Assembly (NCBI RefSeq): GCF_900176515.1
Contig: NZ_FWXV01000002.1
Coordinates: forward strand, 1,674,001 to 1,738,000
Direction: 5' to 3'
From: Kibdelosporangium aridum
Lineage (GTDB): Bacteria; Actinomycetota; Actinomycetes; Mycobacteriales; Pseudonocardiaceae
DNA length: 64,000 nt
Under the pieces are notes generated by a model. It was not told the origin of the DNA. It did not search any database and saw only the letters and a list, made by a program, of their open reading frames with translations. The number at the start of each line of letters is the position of its first letter. Positions within the stretch are counted from its first letter, which is position 1. Position numbers and translations under genes: made by a program. Shown one piece after another: positions 42,534-49,577 of this stretch.

Positions 42534-44078
42534 TCAACTCGGCCGCGATCTCAACAGTTCATCGAGCACGGCCACCGGCGACGTCGGACACATTGCCTTG
42601 CGCTGGCCGAGAGCCTCCTCCCACTCGGCCGTCAACCCGGCCATCAGCTGTTGGCGCATCTCGGGCGTGACGTGGTCATAGCGGGCCTGGACAGTGCCGT
42701 CCGAGTGCCCCAGCCGCTCATCCATCAGCGGCGGAGGCGTGCCCAATCCACGCATCCGCGTCTTGTGCGTGTGGCGCAAGCCGTGCGGCGTGAGTCCTGG
42801 CGCGATTGGCACCCAACACGCGTCCGCGCGTCCGGAAGCGTTGCGACCACGGACAGGAATGCCCGGCCATGGTTCACCCAGCAGCGGGACCGGGTGGGCC
42901 TCGTGCGGCGCCTTCTTCGGATACCACCCCGTCGCGGCTGGCTCGAACAGCCACGGGGCGAACCCGTTCCGGCGCCAATGCGCGGCGGGCTCGCTTGATA
43001 CACCGCCACGGACGTACCCGAGGTCGGCGATCGCCTGCTTGATCCGTGCCTGCGTCTCCTCCGCCACCACTTCCGGATGGTTGAACAGGTTCGACACGGT
43101 CGTCGCCGAGACACCCGCTCGGCGAGCCACATCGATCAGTTTCGCCCCGGGGCGATGCGCAGCTTTGTTCGCGGCACGCAGACCTCGGAACACGTACGTT
43201 CGGCCGTGGCAGGCGCACGGTCGCGGCGTGGTTCGCGCGATATGGTCCGACACCAGCATCGCCAGGAAACTCGGCAAGTCGATCGTGCGGTAGCTGTCGT
43301 CTTTGGGTGGGCACCGATGCAGGCCGGTGCTCAGTTCGTACAACTGCCATTCCACTCGAATCGCCTTGGGCCGGGCGAACTTGGTCTCCAGTCCCACTAT
43401 CTCGCCCCATCGCATGCCGGTATATCCCTTGACGGTGATGGCCACAAACTCATCGTCTCGACCGGACAGCAATGCGGCGCGTTCGGCGATGAGCAGCAGA
43501 CCGAGTGGATCTGTGATGACCTTTTCCGGGCTTCGCAGACGAGATCGGCCCGCCCGCTTCCCGCGGCCTCGCCGCTTCGTGACGGGATTGGCGTCGATCA
43601 GCCCTTCGTCAAAGGCGTCCTCCAGTATCAGGTGGAGCGTGCTCCGCCATGTCTTGACGCTGGACGCTGCGTAACCCGCGTTGTTTTCCTTTTTCTCCCA
43701 CGCACCGACATCGGGCCCATGGATCTCGTTGAGATCCTTCTCCTCGAACTCCGGAAGCAGGTGCTCCTCTATGTGGCGCAAGTAGTTCTGCATCGTGGAC
43801 GCCGCGAGATCCTGCCGCGCGTACCAAGTCGACACGTACGTGCCGAACTTGATCCGGCTAGCCGCCGGATCGCGCCACTTGCCGTTGCGGACCTTGGCTT
43901 CCTCATCGTTGGCGGCTTGCTCGGCGTCGCGTTTGGTGCGGAACTTGATGGTCGCGCCGGTCGCATCGCTGACCGTGCCGTACTTGCCCGGCGCGATCTT
44001 GTACCGCCCGCGGTAGTAGGTTCCACGGTTTTCGGCGTACCCCACAATGACCTGCCTCGTTTGAGAAGCGCCCGCCAT
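42534..44078 (-). CDS. int: Tyrosine site-specific integrase with an inserted LacI-type helix-turn-helix
   Basis: A 514-residue protein. An AP2-like arm-binding region lies at about 14-75, a core-binding SAM-like domain at 76-165, and the catalytic domain from about 180. Catalytic residues seen: R223 (T-G-M-R-W-G-E), H432 and R435 (H-G-L-R-H-T-H), H458 (L-G-H-S-D), Y467 (A-R-Y-D-H-V). Between R223 and H432 sits residues 314-356, L-I-D-V-A-R-R-A-G-V-S-A-T-T-V-S-N onwards, a LacI-type DNA-binding helix-turn-helix including A-D-L-G-Y-V. It integrates and, with Xis, excises the element. Confidence 0.93.
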   Translation of the reverse strand: MAGASQTRQVIVGYAENRGTYYRGRYKIAPGKYGTVSDATGATIKFRTKRDAEQAANDEEAKVRNGKWRDPAASRIKFGTYVSTWYARQDLAASTMQNYLRHIEEHLLPEFEEKDLNEIHGPDVGAWEKKENNAGYAASSVKTWRSTLHLILEDAFDEGLIDANPVTKRRGRGKRAGRSRLRSPEKVITDPLGLLLIAERAALLSGRDDEFVAITVKGYTGMRWGEIVGLETKFARPKAIRVEWQLYELSTGLHRCPPKDDSYRTIDLPSFLAMLVSDHIARTTPRPCACHGRTYVFRGLRAANKAAHRPGAKLIDVARRAGVSATTVSNLFNHPEVVAEETQARIKQAIADLGYVRGGVSSEPAAHWRRNGFAPWLFEPAATGWYPKKAPHEAHPVPLLGEPWPGIPVRGRNASGRADACWVPIAPGLTPHGLRHTHKTRMRGLGTPPPLMDERLGHSDGTVQARYDHVTPEMRQQLMAGLTAEWEEALGQRKAMCPTSPVAVLDELLRSRPS

Positions 44079-44117
44079 CAGGACGATGACGGGCGCTCGG
44101 TTGCGCTTGTTGCCTAA

Positions 44118-44441
44118 TCACCCAGCCGCCTTACGGGCCCGACGGGGTCTGCGCGCGGTAAGCCGCACCACTTGCCCATGCGCGTCCACCGGGCGATGGG
44201 CGCGGGCCTGATCAGCTGCTGGGGCAGTCGATTCACCAGCTGGGCGGCGTTCAAACAGCGCCACCATCTCCCTGATGTGGTCTGCTGTGAACCGATAACT
44301 GCCACCAATCCAGATAAAGGGAATTCGGCGCTTCCGGGCTTGTTCTTTCACCCACCACTCCGAACAGCGGAGCATGGCTGCCACTTCGCGCGGCAGGTAA
44401 TACAGCGGCTCGGCTACGGGCTGGGTACCGGCGGTGGTCAC
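44118..44441 (-). CDS. xis: Excisionase-like helix-turn-helix protein
   Basis: A 107-residue protein starting GTG-ACC. A MerR-like winged helix (about 14-65) reads Y-L-P-R-E-V-A-A-M-L-R-C-S-E-W-W-V-K then I-P-F-I-W-I-G-G-S-Y-R-F-T, the HTH_17/excisionase pattern. The C-terminal 35 residues are basic and disordered (R-R-P-R-R-A-R-K). It lies 39 bases upstream of the integrase gene, the usual xis-int order, and directs excision by bending attachment-site DNA. Confidence 0.9.
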   Translation of the reverse strand: MTTAGTQPVAEPLYYLPREVAAMLRCSEWWVKEQARKRRIPFIWIGGSYRFTADHIREMVALFERRPAGESTAPAADQARAHRPVDAHGQVVRLTARRPRRARKAAG

Positions 44442-44469
44442 GCGGTGGTCTCCCGTTCTGACCGTTGCA

Positions 44470-44550
44470 TCAACGCATGCGCTCCGTAACGGTGCCGTGC
44501 GGCACTTTGGGCGTCTTGGTCGCGCTGGAACGGTCGTAGTGAGGTGTCAC
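44470..44550 (-). CDS. Possible 26-codon leader ORF before xis
   Basis: GTG at 44550 to TGA, product start M-T-P-H-Y-D-R-S-S-A-T-K. Third positions are mostly G/C. The GTG lies in a one-base variant of the element motif (GGGGGCGTGACA). A second frame overlaps the xis GTG by its TGA. Weak evidence. Confidence 0.25.
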   Translation of the reverse strand: MTPHYDRSSATKTPKVPHGTVTERMR

Positions 44551-45046
44551 GCCCCCCGCTGCCCCCTCCGGTTCCAGCCTGTCTGGTGTGGCTGTAACCG
44601 GAGGGGGCGGTAAGAGGGGTTTTAAACCCGGAAACCCGGCAGACGCGGGTTGACCTGGGCAAACAGGTGCCGGGTTTGAATTGATCTCCGGGTTTGCAAA
44701 CCCGGAATCACCGGGTTTCCGGGTTTGAGCCGGATGCCCTGAGGAGAAACCCGGCGGTTGCGTTGCCTGGTCAGACAGTGTTTTCCGGGTTTCCGGGTTT
44801 CCGGGTTTGTTTTCGGGGGGTCAGTCCGAGCTGTGTCCTTGGACCCTGCAGATGCGGGTGTTGGCGGCCGGTCGTTCGCGGACCACGGCACCACATCGCC
44901 ACGCCCCCGGCCGACTCGACCGGTCCGCCATCACCCCCGTGTACGTCACTGCGCGTAATTTTTCGACCGACGGGGTCGGAGGGGGCCGTTGGATCTCCGC
45001 GCACTCCGGGGTCCGCGGTTCGCCATGGTTCGTTCCCGGCGCGCTG
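44551..45046. other. Gene-free regulatory or origin region
   Basis: No convincing gene in about 500 bases. It holds the CCGGGTTT octamer cluster (44624-44808) and GC-rich DNA to 45046. Its position between xis and the replication ATPase block suits a replication origin or transfer locus. Confidence 0.6.
44624..44808. repeat. Cluster of 11 CCGGGTTT octamers (candidate transfer or replication locus)
   Basis: Exact copies of CCGGGTTT start at 44670, 44688, 44711, 44719, 44785, 44793 and 44801; the inverse AAACCCGG starts at 44624, 44632, 44698 and 44747. Three copies are head-to-tail with no spacer (44785-44808), two at 44711, and one pair forms a palindrome (CCGGGTTTGCAAACCCGG). Streptomyces TraB proteins bind clustered 8-bp repeats (for example GACCCGGA) at the clt locus, and this cluster has the same design. 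Rep iterons are the alternative. Confidence 0.85.
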
Positions 45047-45241
45047 TCACGTCCCCGTGTGCTCGGAGAGGACATCCGAGATGACGTCCCAGAGGTTGGA
45101 GATGACGTCCGGGACGTAGATGATGGCCAGGAGCAACGCGACCGCGAGGGCAAGCAGAAGCAGCACCCGGCCCCGCGTCCCTCTGCCGGTGTCGTTGCTG
45201 GTGCGCTTGCCGCCGCCGGGTGTCCGGAATTGCTCGTTCAT
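45047..45241 (-). CDS. Small single-pass membrane protein
   Basis: A 64-residue protein from the ATG at 45241. The polar N-terminus (about 28 residues, R-T-P-G-G-G-K-R-T) is followed by one strong membrane helix (V-L-L-L-L-A-L-A-V-A-L-L-L-A) and an acidic tail ending H-T-G-T. The stop codon is inside the GGGGACGTGAC motif. It is the last gene of the minus-strand block before the xis region. Function unknown; possibly linked to transfer or copy control. Confidence 0.6.
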   Translation of the reverse strand: MNEQFRTPGGGKRTSNDTGRGTRGRVLLLLALAVALLLAIIYVPDVISNLWDVISDVLSEHTGT

Positions 45242-45358
45242 CAGCTGGTCATACCCCTTTCTGTCCACTATGGATTGATTTGTTCGATGCGGATGGCGTG
45301 AGAAGGCACCGCGCGGCACCGCACGGGGTGCTCGCGACGCGAGTGCTTGTCTTGGCGA

Positions 45359-46972
45359 TCAGTCCGCGCTTGCGCGGTGGACCCAGTAGATGCGGGCGTT
45401 CGTGGCCGGGTCGTTCGCCGACCGCAGCACCACATCGCCGCGCCACCGGTCAACCTGGCCGGTGAGGCGTCGTCCCAAGGACTTGACTGACAGCAGCTTT
45501 CCGGCCGGGGTGGTGGGAAACAGGCCATTCCATGGGTCGTCGCTGTAGGCGCTGGGTTCAGCGCTGCGGCGTACGTCGTTGGCGGCCAGGCGGGTGTCGC
45601 CGTGCAGTTGGTGCCAGCGCAGCAAAAACGCCGCCCATTCGGCGGCGTCGTCGTCCAGTTCCCGGGCGGTTTCGGCGTTGCCCAGAAACGTGGGCACGCC
45701 GTGGTGTTCCAGGAACCCGCCGACATAGCGTGCCCAGCGGGTGAACTGCCGCATCTCCGGCACGGCACTGCTGGTCGGTGCGCCGTGCGCGGTCCAGTCC
45801 AGCACCAGCGTCAGCACCGCGCGGAGCACCACCGCGCGGTTGGCCGGATCGAGGATCCAGGAATCGAGTCCCGGGATGCTGAATCCCGTGCGGGCTTCCG
45901 GCCGGGGGCAGTCCGGGTCCAGCCGGACCCAGACCGTGCGCGAGGCCATGTCCCCGCCGGTGCGCAGGTTGTTGCCGGTGGCCAGCCAGAGCCGGTCGTT
46001 GTCGTACACCGCGGCGCTGTTGGTGCCGAGTTTCCGGTCGGCCCACGTCCGTTCGGTGACCAGCCGGGCCAGGACAGCGGAGTTCACGACACTGCCTTCC
46101 TCCAAGTTGTCGAACACGACCGCACCGGCGCTGTCGGACAGCACGGTGGTGATCGACTTGCGCAGTTCGTCTTCGCTGTCAGTCCAGGTCAGCACCCGTT
46201 GCCCGACCAGCAGCCCGACACAGCTGGTGAGGATGGTCTTGCCCGATCCAGGCATGGTGGCGTCCACGATCGCGAACGGGCTCAAAGCGTGCGTGAACGG
46301 CCGGATGATCGGCGTGACCAGCAACCCGATGTAGTTCGCGCGGTCGGCCGGCGTGCGCCACGGGAAGTCAGCGAGAAACCGATCAAGCAGGAACTCGCAC
46401 GCGGCGTTGACCTGGGCGGTGGTGGGCTTGTCCGGGATGGGCTCGAGGTGCATCCCATCGCCGGGTGCCAGGTAGAACCCGGTCGCCCGGTCGTAGCCGG
46501 GCGTCTGCAGCAACGTGCCGTCCGGGCGCAGCACTGGGGTGGAGATGATGCGCCGCATCGGCGGCAGCCCGGGCCAGGATTGGCGAGACAGCACCGCGGC
46601 CAGCACGTCGCGTTTGGGCGACTCCTCGCCCTTGTCACTCAACACCGTGGTGTGTTCGGCCAGCAGGCTGGCCAGCAGCGCCGGGCGCAGGACCGACACG
46701 GTGAGCGGCAGGGGCACATCCACGTCCCCGGATGTCACGTCCCCCGCGCCGGACACGGCCTCGACCACGACCGGGGCACCGTCGGTGACGTAGGTGTCCG
46801 GGATGATCCGGGCGTCCAGCGCGGTGGTCAGGGCCCGGATCGTTTCCGGGTCGGAGCCGACCCGGATCACCGGCCGGTTGTCACGTGGTGGCTGATCGGC
46901 ACGGTCCACCGGATCGTCTGTGGGCACGGGATGCAGGTGCCGGTCGTCGGGCCGGTGCGCCGCTGTGGTCAT
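45359..46972 (-). CDS. P-loop replication ATPase/helicase-like protein
   Basis: About 537 residues from the ATG at 46972 (AGAAAGG upstream). Walker A is A-T-M-P-G-S-G-K-T near 238-246, Walker B-like A-V-V-F-D-N-L-E near 284-291, then W-L-A-T-G-N-N-L (sensor 1) and R-T-V-W-V-R-L-D (arginine finger candidate). The N-terminal 220 residues resemble the region before the helicase core of primase-helicase proteins of integrative elements. With Prim-Pol and SSB it likely unwinds and starts replication. G-D-V-T encoded by the repeat motif lies at 77-80 in an N-terminal linker. Confidence 0.75.
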   Translation of the reverse strand: MTTAAHRPDDRHLHPVPTDDPVDRADQPPRDNRPVIRVGSDPETIRALTTALDARIIPDTYVTDGAPVVVEAVSGAGDVTSGDVDVPLPLTVSVLRPALLASLLAEHTTVLSDKGEESPKRDVLAAVLSRQSWPGLPPMRRIISTPVLRPDGTLLQTPGYDRATGFYLAPGDGMHLEPIPDKPTTAQVNAACEFLLDRFLADFPWRTPADRANYIGLLVTPIIRPFTHALSPFAIVDATMPGSGKTILTSCVGLLVGQRVLTWTDSEDELRKSITTVLSDSAGAVVFDNLEEGSVVNSAVLARLVTERTWADRKLGTNSAAVYDNDRLWLATGNNLRTGGDMASRTVWVRLDPDCPRPEARTGFSIPGLDSWILDPANRAVVLRAVLTLVLDWTAHGAPTSSAVPEMRQFTRWARYVGGFLEHHGVPTFLGNAETARELDDDAAEWAAFLLRWHQLHGDTRLAANDVRRSAEPSAYSDDPWNGLFPTTPAGKLLSVKSLGRRLTGQVDRWRGDVVLRSANDPATNARIYWVHRASAD

Positions 46973-47060
46973 GGCAACCTGCCTTTCTGTGGAGTTCACG
47001 CGTGTGCCGTGCTGCCGCCGCCAGCGAAGGCTTGGGTCGGCGGCAGCCCGGCGCGGGCTG

Positions 47061-47195
47061 TCATGCGGTCCGTTGGATTCGGATGACCACGGCAGTGGCG
47101 TTGTCGCGCAACGTGGGGTGCGACGGCCCCGGGCCGTCGCCGTGGTACACGTCGTATTCCGGCTTGCGTACGGCGGTAGCCACGATCGCGTCCAC
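47061..47195 (-). CDS. Short ORF or gene remnant upstream of the ATPase gene
   Basis: A 44-codon frame starting GTG-GAC (V-D-A-I-V-A-T-A-V-R-K-P-E-Y-D-V-Y). About 85% of third positions are G/C, strongly coding-like. It follows a copy of the repeat motif by 13 bases and ends I-R-I-Q-R-T-A. It may be a small gene or the remnant of a longer one: a second short frame starting M-S-S-T-K-A-S-H-H at about 47265 runs into it out of frame. Confidence 0.4.
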   Translation of the reverse strand: MDAIVATAVRKPEYDVYHGDGPGPSHPTLRDNATAVVIRIQRTA

Positions 47196-47383
47196 AAGTG
47201 CTTGGTGATGTCACGTCCCTTTGGTATGTACAGGCTTCGTGGTGCGACGCCTTCGTGCTGGACATGGCTATCCGCCGCAATGTTGGCGTTCCGGGCAACC
47301 CGCCTTTGTTTCTGTGACACAAGGAGAATCCGGCGCTGCGACTGCCGTGATCACGCATGTTGCGGGAGGCGGTGGAGAACGGT

Positions 47384-47965
47384 TCAGGTGAACTTCGGGT
47401 AGGTACACGGAGAGGGGGACGCGAAGAGGGCTCGTGTGCGGTTGTAGGCGTTGAGCAATGCCTGCACAGTCTGCGATGGCTCGTCAGCCTGTTCGTCTCG
47501 CAGGTAGCGGCCCAGGACAGTGATGCCCTCTGCACAGGCAGAGACGATCATCATCTCGGTAGTTTCGAATTCGGTGCGCCCGTAGCGAGTCACCAGCGCG
47601 GACATGCCGATGACAAGATAAATCAGCTCGATCTGCCTCCGTACGGTCTGAACTGTCAAGTACTCAATGGCCGCACCGAGTCGCTCGTGTGCCGCGCGGG
47701 ATTCCGTCACATCATCCGAGTCGAGTGAGGGGGGAACGTAATGCCAGCGCGCGATAGTGGTCGAATGATGTTGAAGCGTGCGGAGAGCGGCGATGGCGTC
47801 GTCCGCTCGCTCACGTCCCCGCTCGATGACGCTGGTCTCTCTGTCGAAGGCGTGTTGACGCTGTTGGATCCGTCCTGAGTGTCGGCTACCAATCCAACCG
47901 CCCAGACCAGCGGTGATCAATGTCCCGATGACAGTTCCTGCCGGTGCCAGCCATTCCCATGCCAT
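47384..47965 (-). CDS. Hypothetical membrane-anchored helical protein
   Basis: A 193-residue protein. One N-terminal membrane helix (A-G-T-V-I-G-T-L-I-T-A-G-L-G-G-W-I-G) is followed by a coiled-coil region with R-I-Q-Q-R-Q-H-A-F-D-R-E, and a helical C-terminal part (V-R-R-Q-I-E-L-I-Y-L-V-I-G). It resembles small accessory membrane proteins of integrative elements but I recognise no family. It lies between the kinase and the ATPase genes in the same direction. Confidence 0.65.
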   Translation of the reverse strand: MAWEWLAPAGTVIGTLITAGLGGWIGSRHSGRIQQRQHAFDRETSVIERGRERADDAIAALRTLQHHSTTIARWHYVPPSLDSDDVTESRAAHERLGAAIEYLTVQTVRRQIELIYLVIGMSALVTRYGRTEFETTEMMIVSACAEGITVLGRYLRDEQADEPSQTVQALLNAYNRTRALFASPSPCTYPKFT

Positions 47966-48039
47966 TGCTGTCTCCTCGTGGTCCGATTGTCGTCACTTCC
48001 GCGGCGCGAGTCGTCTGGCCGGTGCGCTACTGCGGTCAT
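47917..48039 (-). CDS. Short ORF duplicating the 5' end of the ATPase gene
   Basis: A 40-codon frame beginning M-T-A-V-A-H-R-P-D-D, next to the same upstream sequence as the ATPase gene (which begins M-T-T-A-A-H-R-P-D-D). It overlaps the start of the 193-residue gene and then loses similarity. Probably a duplicated leader rather than a functional gene. Confidence 0.3.
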   Translation of the reverse strand: MTAVAHRPDDSRRGSDDNRTTRRQQWHGNGWHRQELSSGH

Positions 48040-48061
48040 GGCAACCTGTCTGTCTGTGTCA
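48010..48061. repeat. Duplicated translation-start segment (about 50 bp)
   Basis: This segment matches 46943-46993 at roughly 44 of 50 positions, including GGCCGGTGCGC and GTCATGGCAACCTG on the plus strand. The copies contain the ribosome binding site, start codon and first ten codons of the ATPase gene. Confidence 0.8.
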
Positions 48062-48574
48062 GGGCGACGTGACGAATCCAGCCTGTCCGTCCAGACCGAC
48101 GATGTGGACCTGGGCGTAGCCGTCGGCCAGGCCACGATGGGTCAGTGCGCGCAGTACGTCGCCGTGCTGTTGCGTGACAACGTCGGCGGGGACGTGACGC
48201 GCACGCTGGTTCTGGCGTGCCAGGCAGAGTTCCAGCGGTGTGGCCACTGCGATGAGCACGGCCGGAATCCGGTACCACGCGGCGAGACTGGCCAGCGACG
48301 TCCGCTGGTCGAGTCGCGTGTGGGTGCCATCCACGATGGTCGTTCGCCGCTGCAGGCAACGTTCCCGGATCCGGCGCAGCGCCAAGGTGACGGCCTGCTC
48401 GGTGACAGCCTGGTTGGACTCGTCACCGCTGATCTCCTTGCGGCACGCGTCATACGACACGACCACGGCGTCCGGGTGTTGCGCGGCCAGCGCCGCAGCG
48501 AGGGTGGATTTGCCCGCACCGCTCGCGCCCATCAACACGATGAGTGCGGGGTCGGGTAGCGGTAGCGCGATCAC
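48059..48574 (-). CDS. P-loop kinase (polynucleotide-kinase-like, AAA_33 type)
   Basis: A 171-residue protein starting GTG-ATC. Walker A is G-A-S-G-A-G-K-S-T at about 16-24; S-Y-D-A-C-R, R-T-T-I-V-D-G-T-H (Walker B-like) and Q-R-A-R-H-V-P-A-D-V (lid) follow the order of T4 polynucleotide-kinase-like domains. It may phosphorylate nucleic acid ends or a small molecule. The start overlaps the stop of a 61-codon ORF (CCGTGATC) and lies five bases after a copy of the repeat motif. Confidence 0.78.
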   Translation of the reverse strand: MIALPLPDPALIVLMGASGAGKSTLAAALAAQHPDAVVVSYDACRKEISGDESNQAVTEQAVTLALRRIRERCLQRRTTIVDGTHTRLDQRTSLASLAAWYRIPAVLIAVATPLELCLARQNQRARHVPADVVTQQHGDVLRALTHRGLADGYAQVHIVGLDGQAGFVTSP

Positions 48575-48757
48575 GGGGTGTCACGTCCCCTCTTTGACGG
48601 ATCGACATCTGCGTCCGTCTCATGTGGACTCGCTGGTGTGTTGTCATCGTTCGTTGGTGAGCCGGTGACGCAGGCCTCGAAGGTTCTGCCCGTCTGCTCG
48701 CCTCGCGGACCACGCGGCGTGGCCGCATCAACCGGCCCGGTCGACTGGGACGACATT
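48571..48757 (-). CDS. Small hydrophilic protein coupled to the kinase gene
   Basis: A 61-codon frame from the ATG at 48757, beginning M-S-S-Q-S-T-G-P-V-D-A-A-T. It is acidic and Thr/Pro/Asp-rich, probably disordered. Its last codons are encoded by the repeat motif (R-G-R-D-T-P-stop) and its TGA overlaps the kinase GTG, which supports translation. Codon bias is moderate. No family recognised. Confidence 0.45.
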
Positions 48758-49254
48758 GCAAAAAATGAGCGATAAATTGAGAGTGCGGAAATCGCCAATT
48801 CTGGTTGCGAATCGTTCAAGTTGCGACTCGCATGTATGCAGGCACGCATAAAGGCTCGCATGTATGCAGGCATGCATAAACGCTCTCATGCATGCATGCG
48901 AGTTACACGGACAGAAGATTTAACAGTCAGAAAGATAGCGCTCTGTCAGTCTGGCTACACGGTGAGGGAAGTCGTCGTTGTGTTCGTCTGCTTCGACAAC
49001 TGCGGCGGGTGGCGTGACCTATCCTGACCAGCTAGCACACATGGGCAGATCTGCGGCTGCCGCTACCTGCGATGTTCGGAAAAACGAGACATCATGGGCC
49101 GAACAATGGACACCCGCACGTCGAACAATCCGGACTGTCGGGTAGCGTTCATGCATCCCGCAGAAGGCGGGTTCCCGGCTAGTGACTCGTTCGGTCCTGC
49201 TGACTCATCAGGGACATGAAGGATCATCTAGCAGTGGAAACCATAAGGAGGAGC
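48758..49254. promoter_or_regulatory. Divergent regulatory/origin-like region
   Basis: About 500 bases with low GC for this genome and no supported gene. It contains the 28-bp iterons at 48827-48902 and two direct CGAACAAT repeats at 49100 and 49122 (22 bp apart, two helical turns), then a ribosome binding site for the plus-strand small gene. It separates leftward genes from the only credible rightward gene of the element. Confidence 0.6.
48827..48902. repeat. 28-bp iterons rich in CATGCATG
   Basis: Unit 1 at 48827-48854 and unit 2 at 48855-48882 match at 26 of 28 positions (CTCGCATGTATGCAGGCA then C/TGCATAAA). A partial third unit at 48883-48902 ends CATGCATGCGAG, the inverse of CTCGCATG at the start. 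The period is 28 bp in A/T-rich DNA, as expected for initiator or repressor binding arrays. Confidence 0.85.
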
Positions 49255-49401
49255 ATGAAGATCCAGTGGCTTGGCCACGTTCTCTGGCTGTGCGCCGACC
49301 TACTGAGTGGCCGGAACAGCGAGAGCCCGGACGACCACGTCGACCAGGCTCTCGCGCGGACGTTCCGTCGTGTCGCTAACTGGCTCCTGAAGTCCAAGTA
49401 A
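49255..49401 (+). CDS. Small plus-strand protein of the element
   Basis: A 48-residue protein starting M-K-I-Q-W-L-G-H-V-L-W. It has a perfect ribosome binding site (TAAGGAGGAGC before the ATG). It is the only credible gene of the element on the plus strand, downstream of the iteron region. It is amphipathic: a Trp/Leu-rich start, an acidic middle (S-P-D-D-H-V-D) and a basic helix at the end. It may be a regulator or inhibitor. Directly after its TAA another site (GAGGAGGA) precedes an ATG at 49411, whose frame runs antisense into the methyltransferase gene and is not accepted as a gene. Confidence 0.6.
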   Translation: MKIQWLGHVLWLCADLLSGRNSESPDDHVDQALARTFRRVANWLLKSK

Positions 49402-49577
49402 CGAGGAGGAATGCCCATTCCCGGTCTCCAGTCTCGCACGCTGGGGACCGGGACATCACTTTACTTGACCGCTCGGAAGACAAGTACCGCGGCGCCCATG
49501 GCGTACCTGTCGCGCGACCACGGTCTGCGTGAGGGTGCTGTCCATTCGCGACTGGTGGTGAGCGGGATCCGGCCCGT

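Noticed and set aside
44624..44808. CRISPR-like or microsatellite explanation for CCGGGTTT
   Set aside because: Copies occur in both orientations, partly palindromic and partly spaced; no constant spacer length.
48059..48075. Motif copy at the end of the kinase gene (GGCGACGTGAC)
   Set aside because: One mismatch and opposite orientation; listed only as a variant, not counted as exact.
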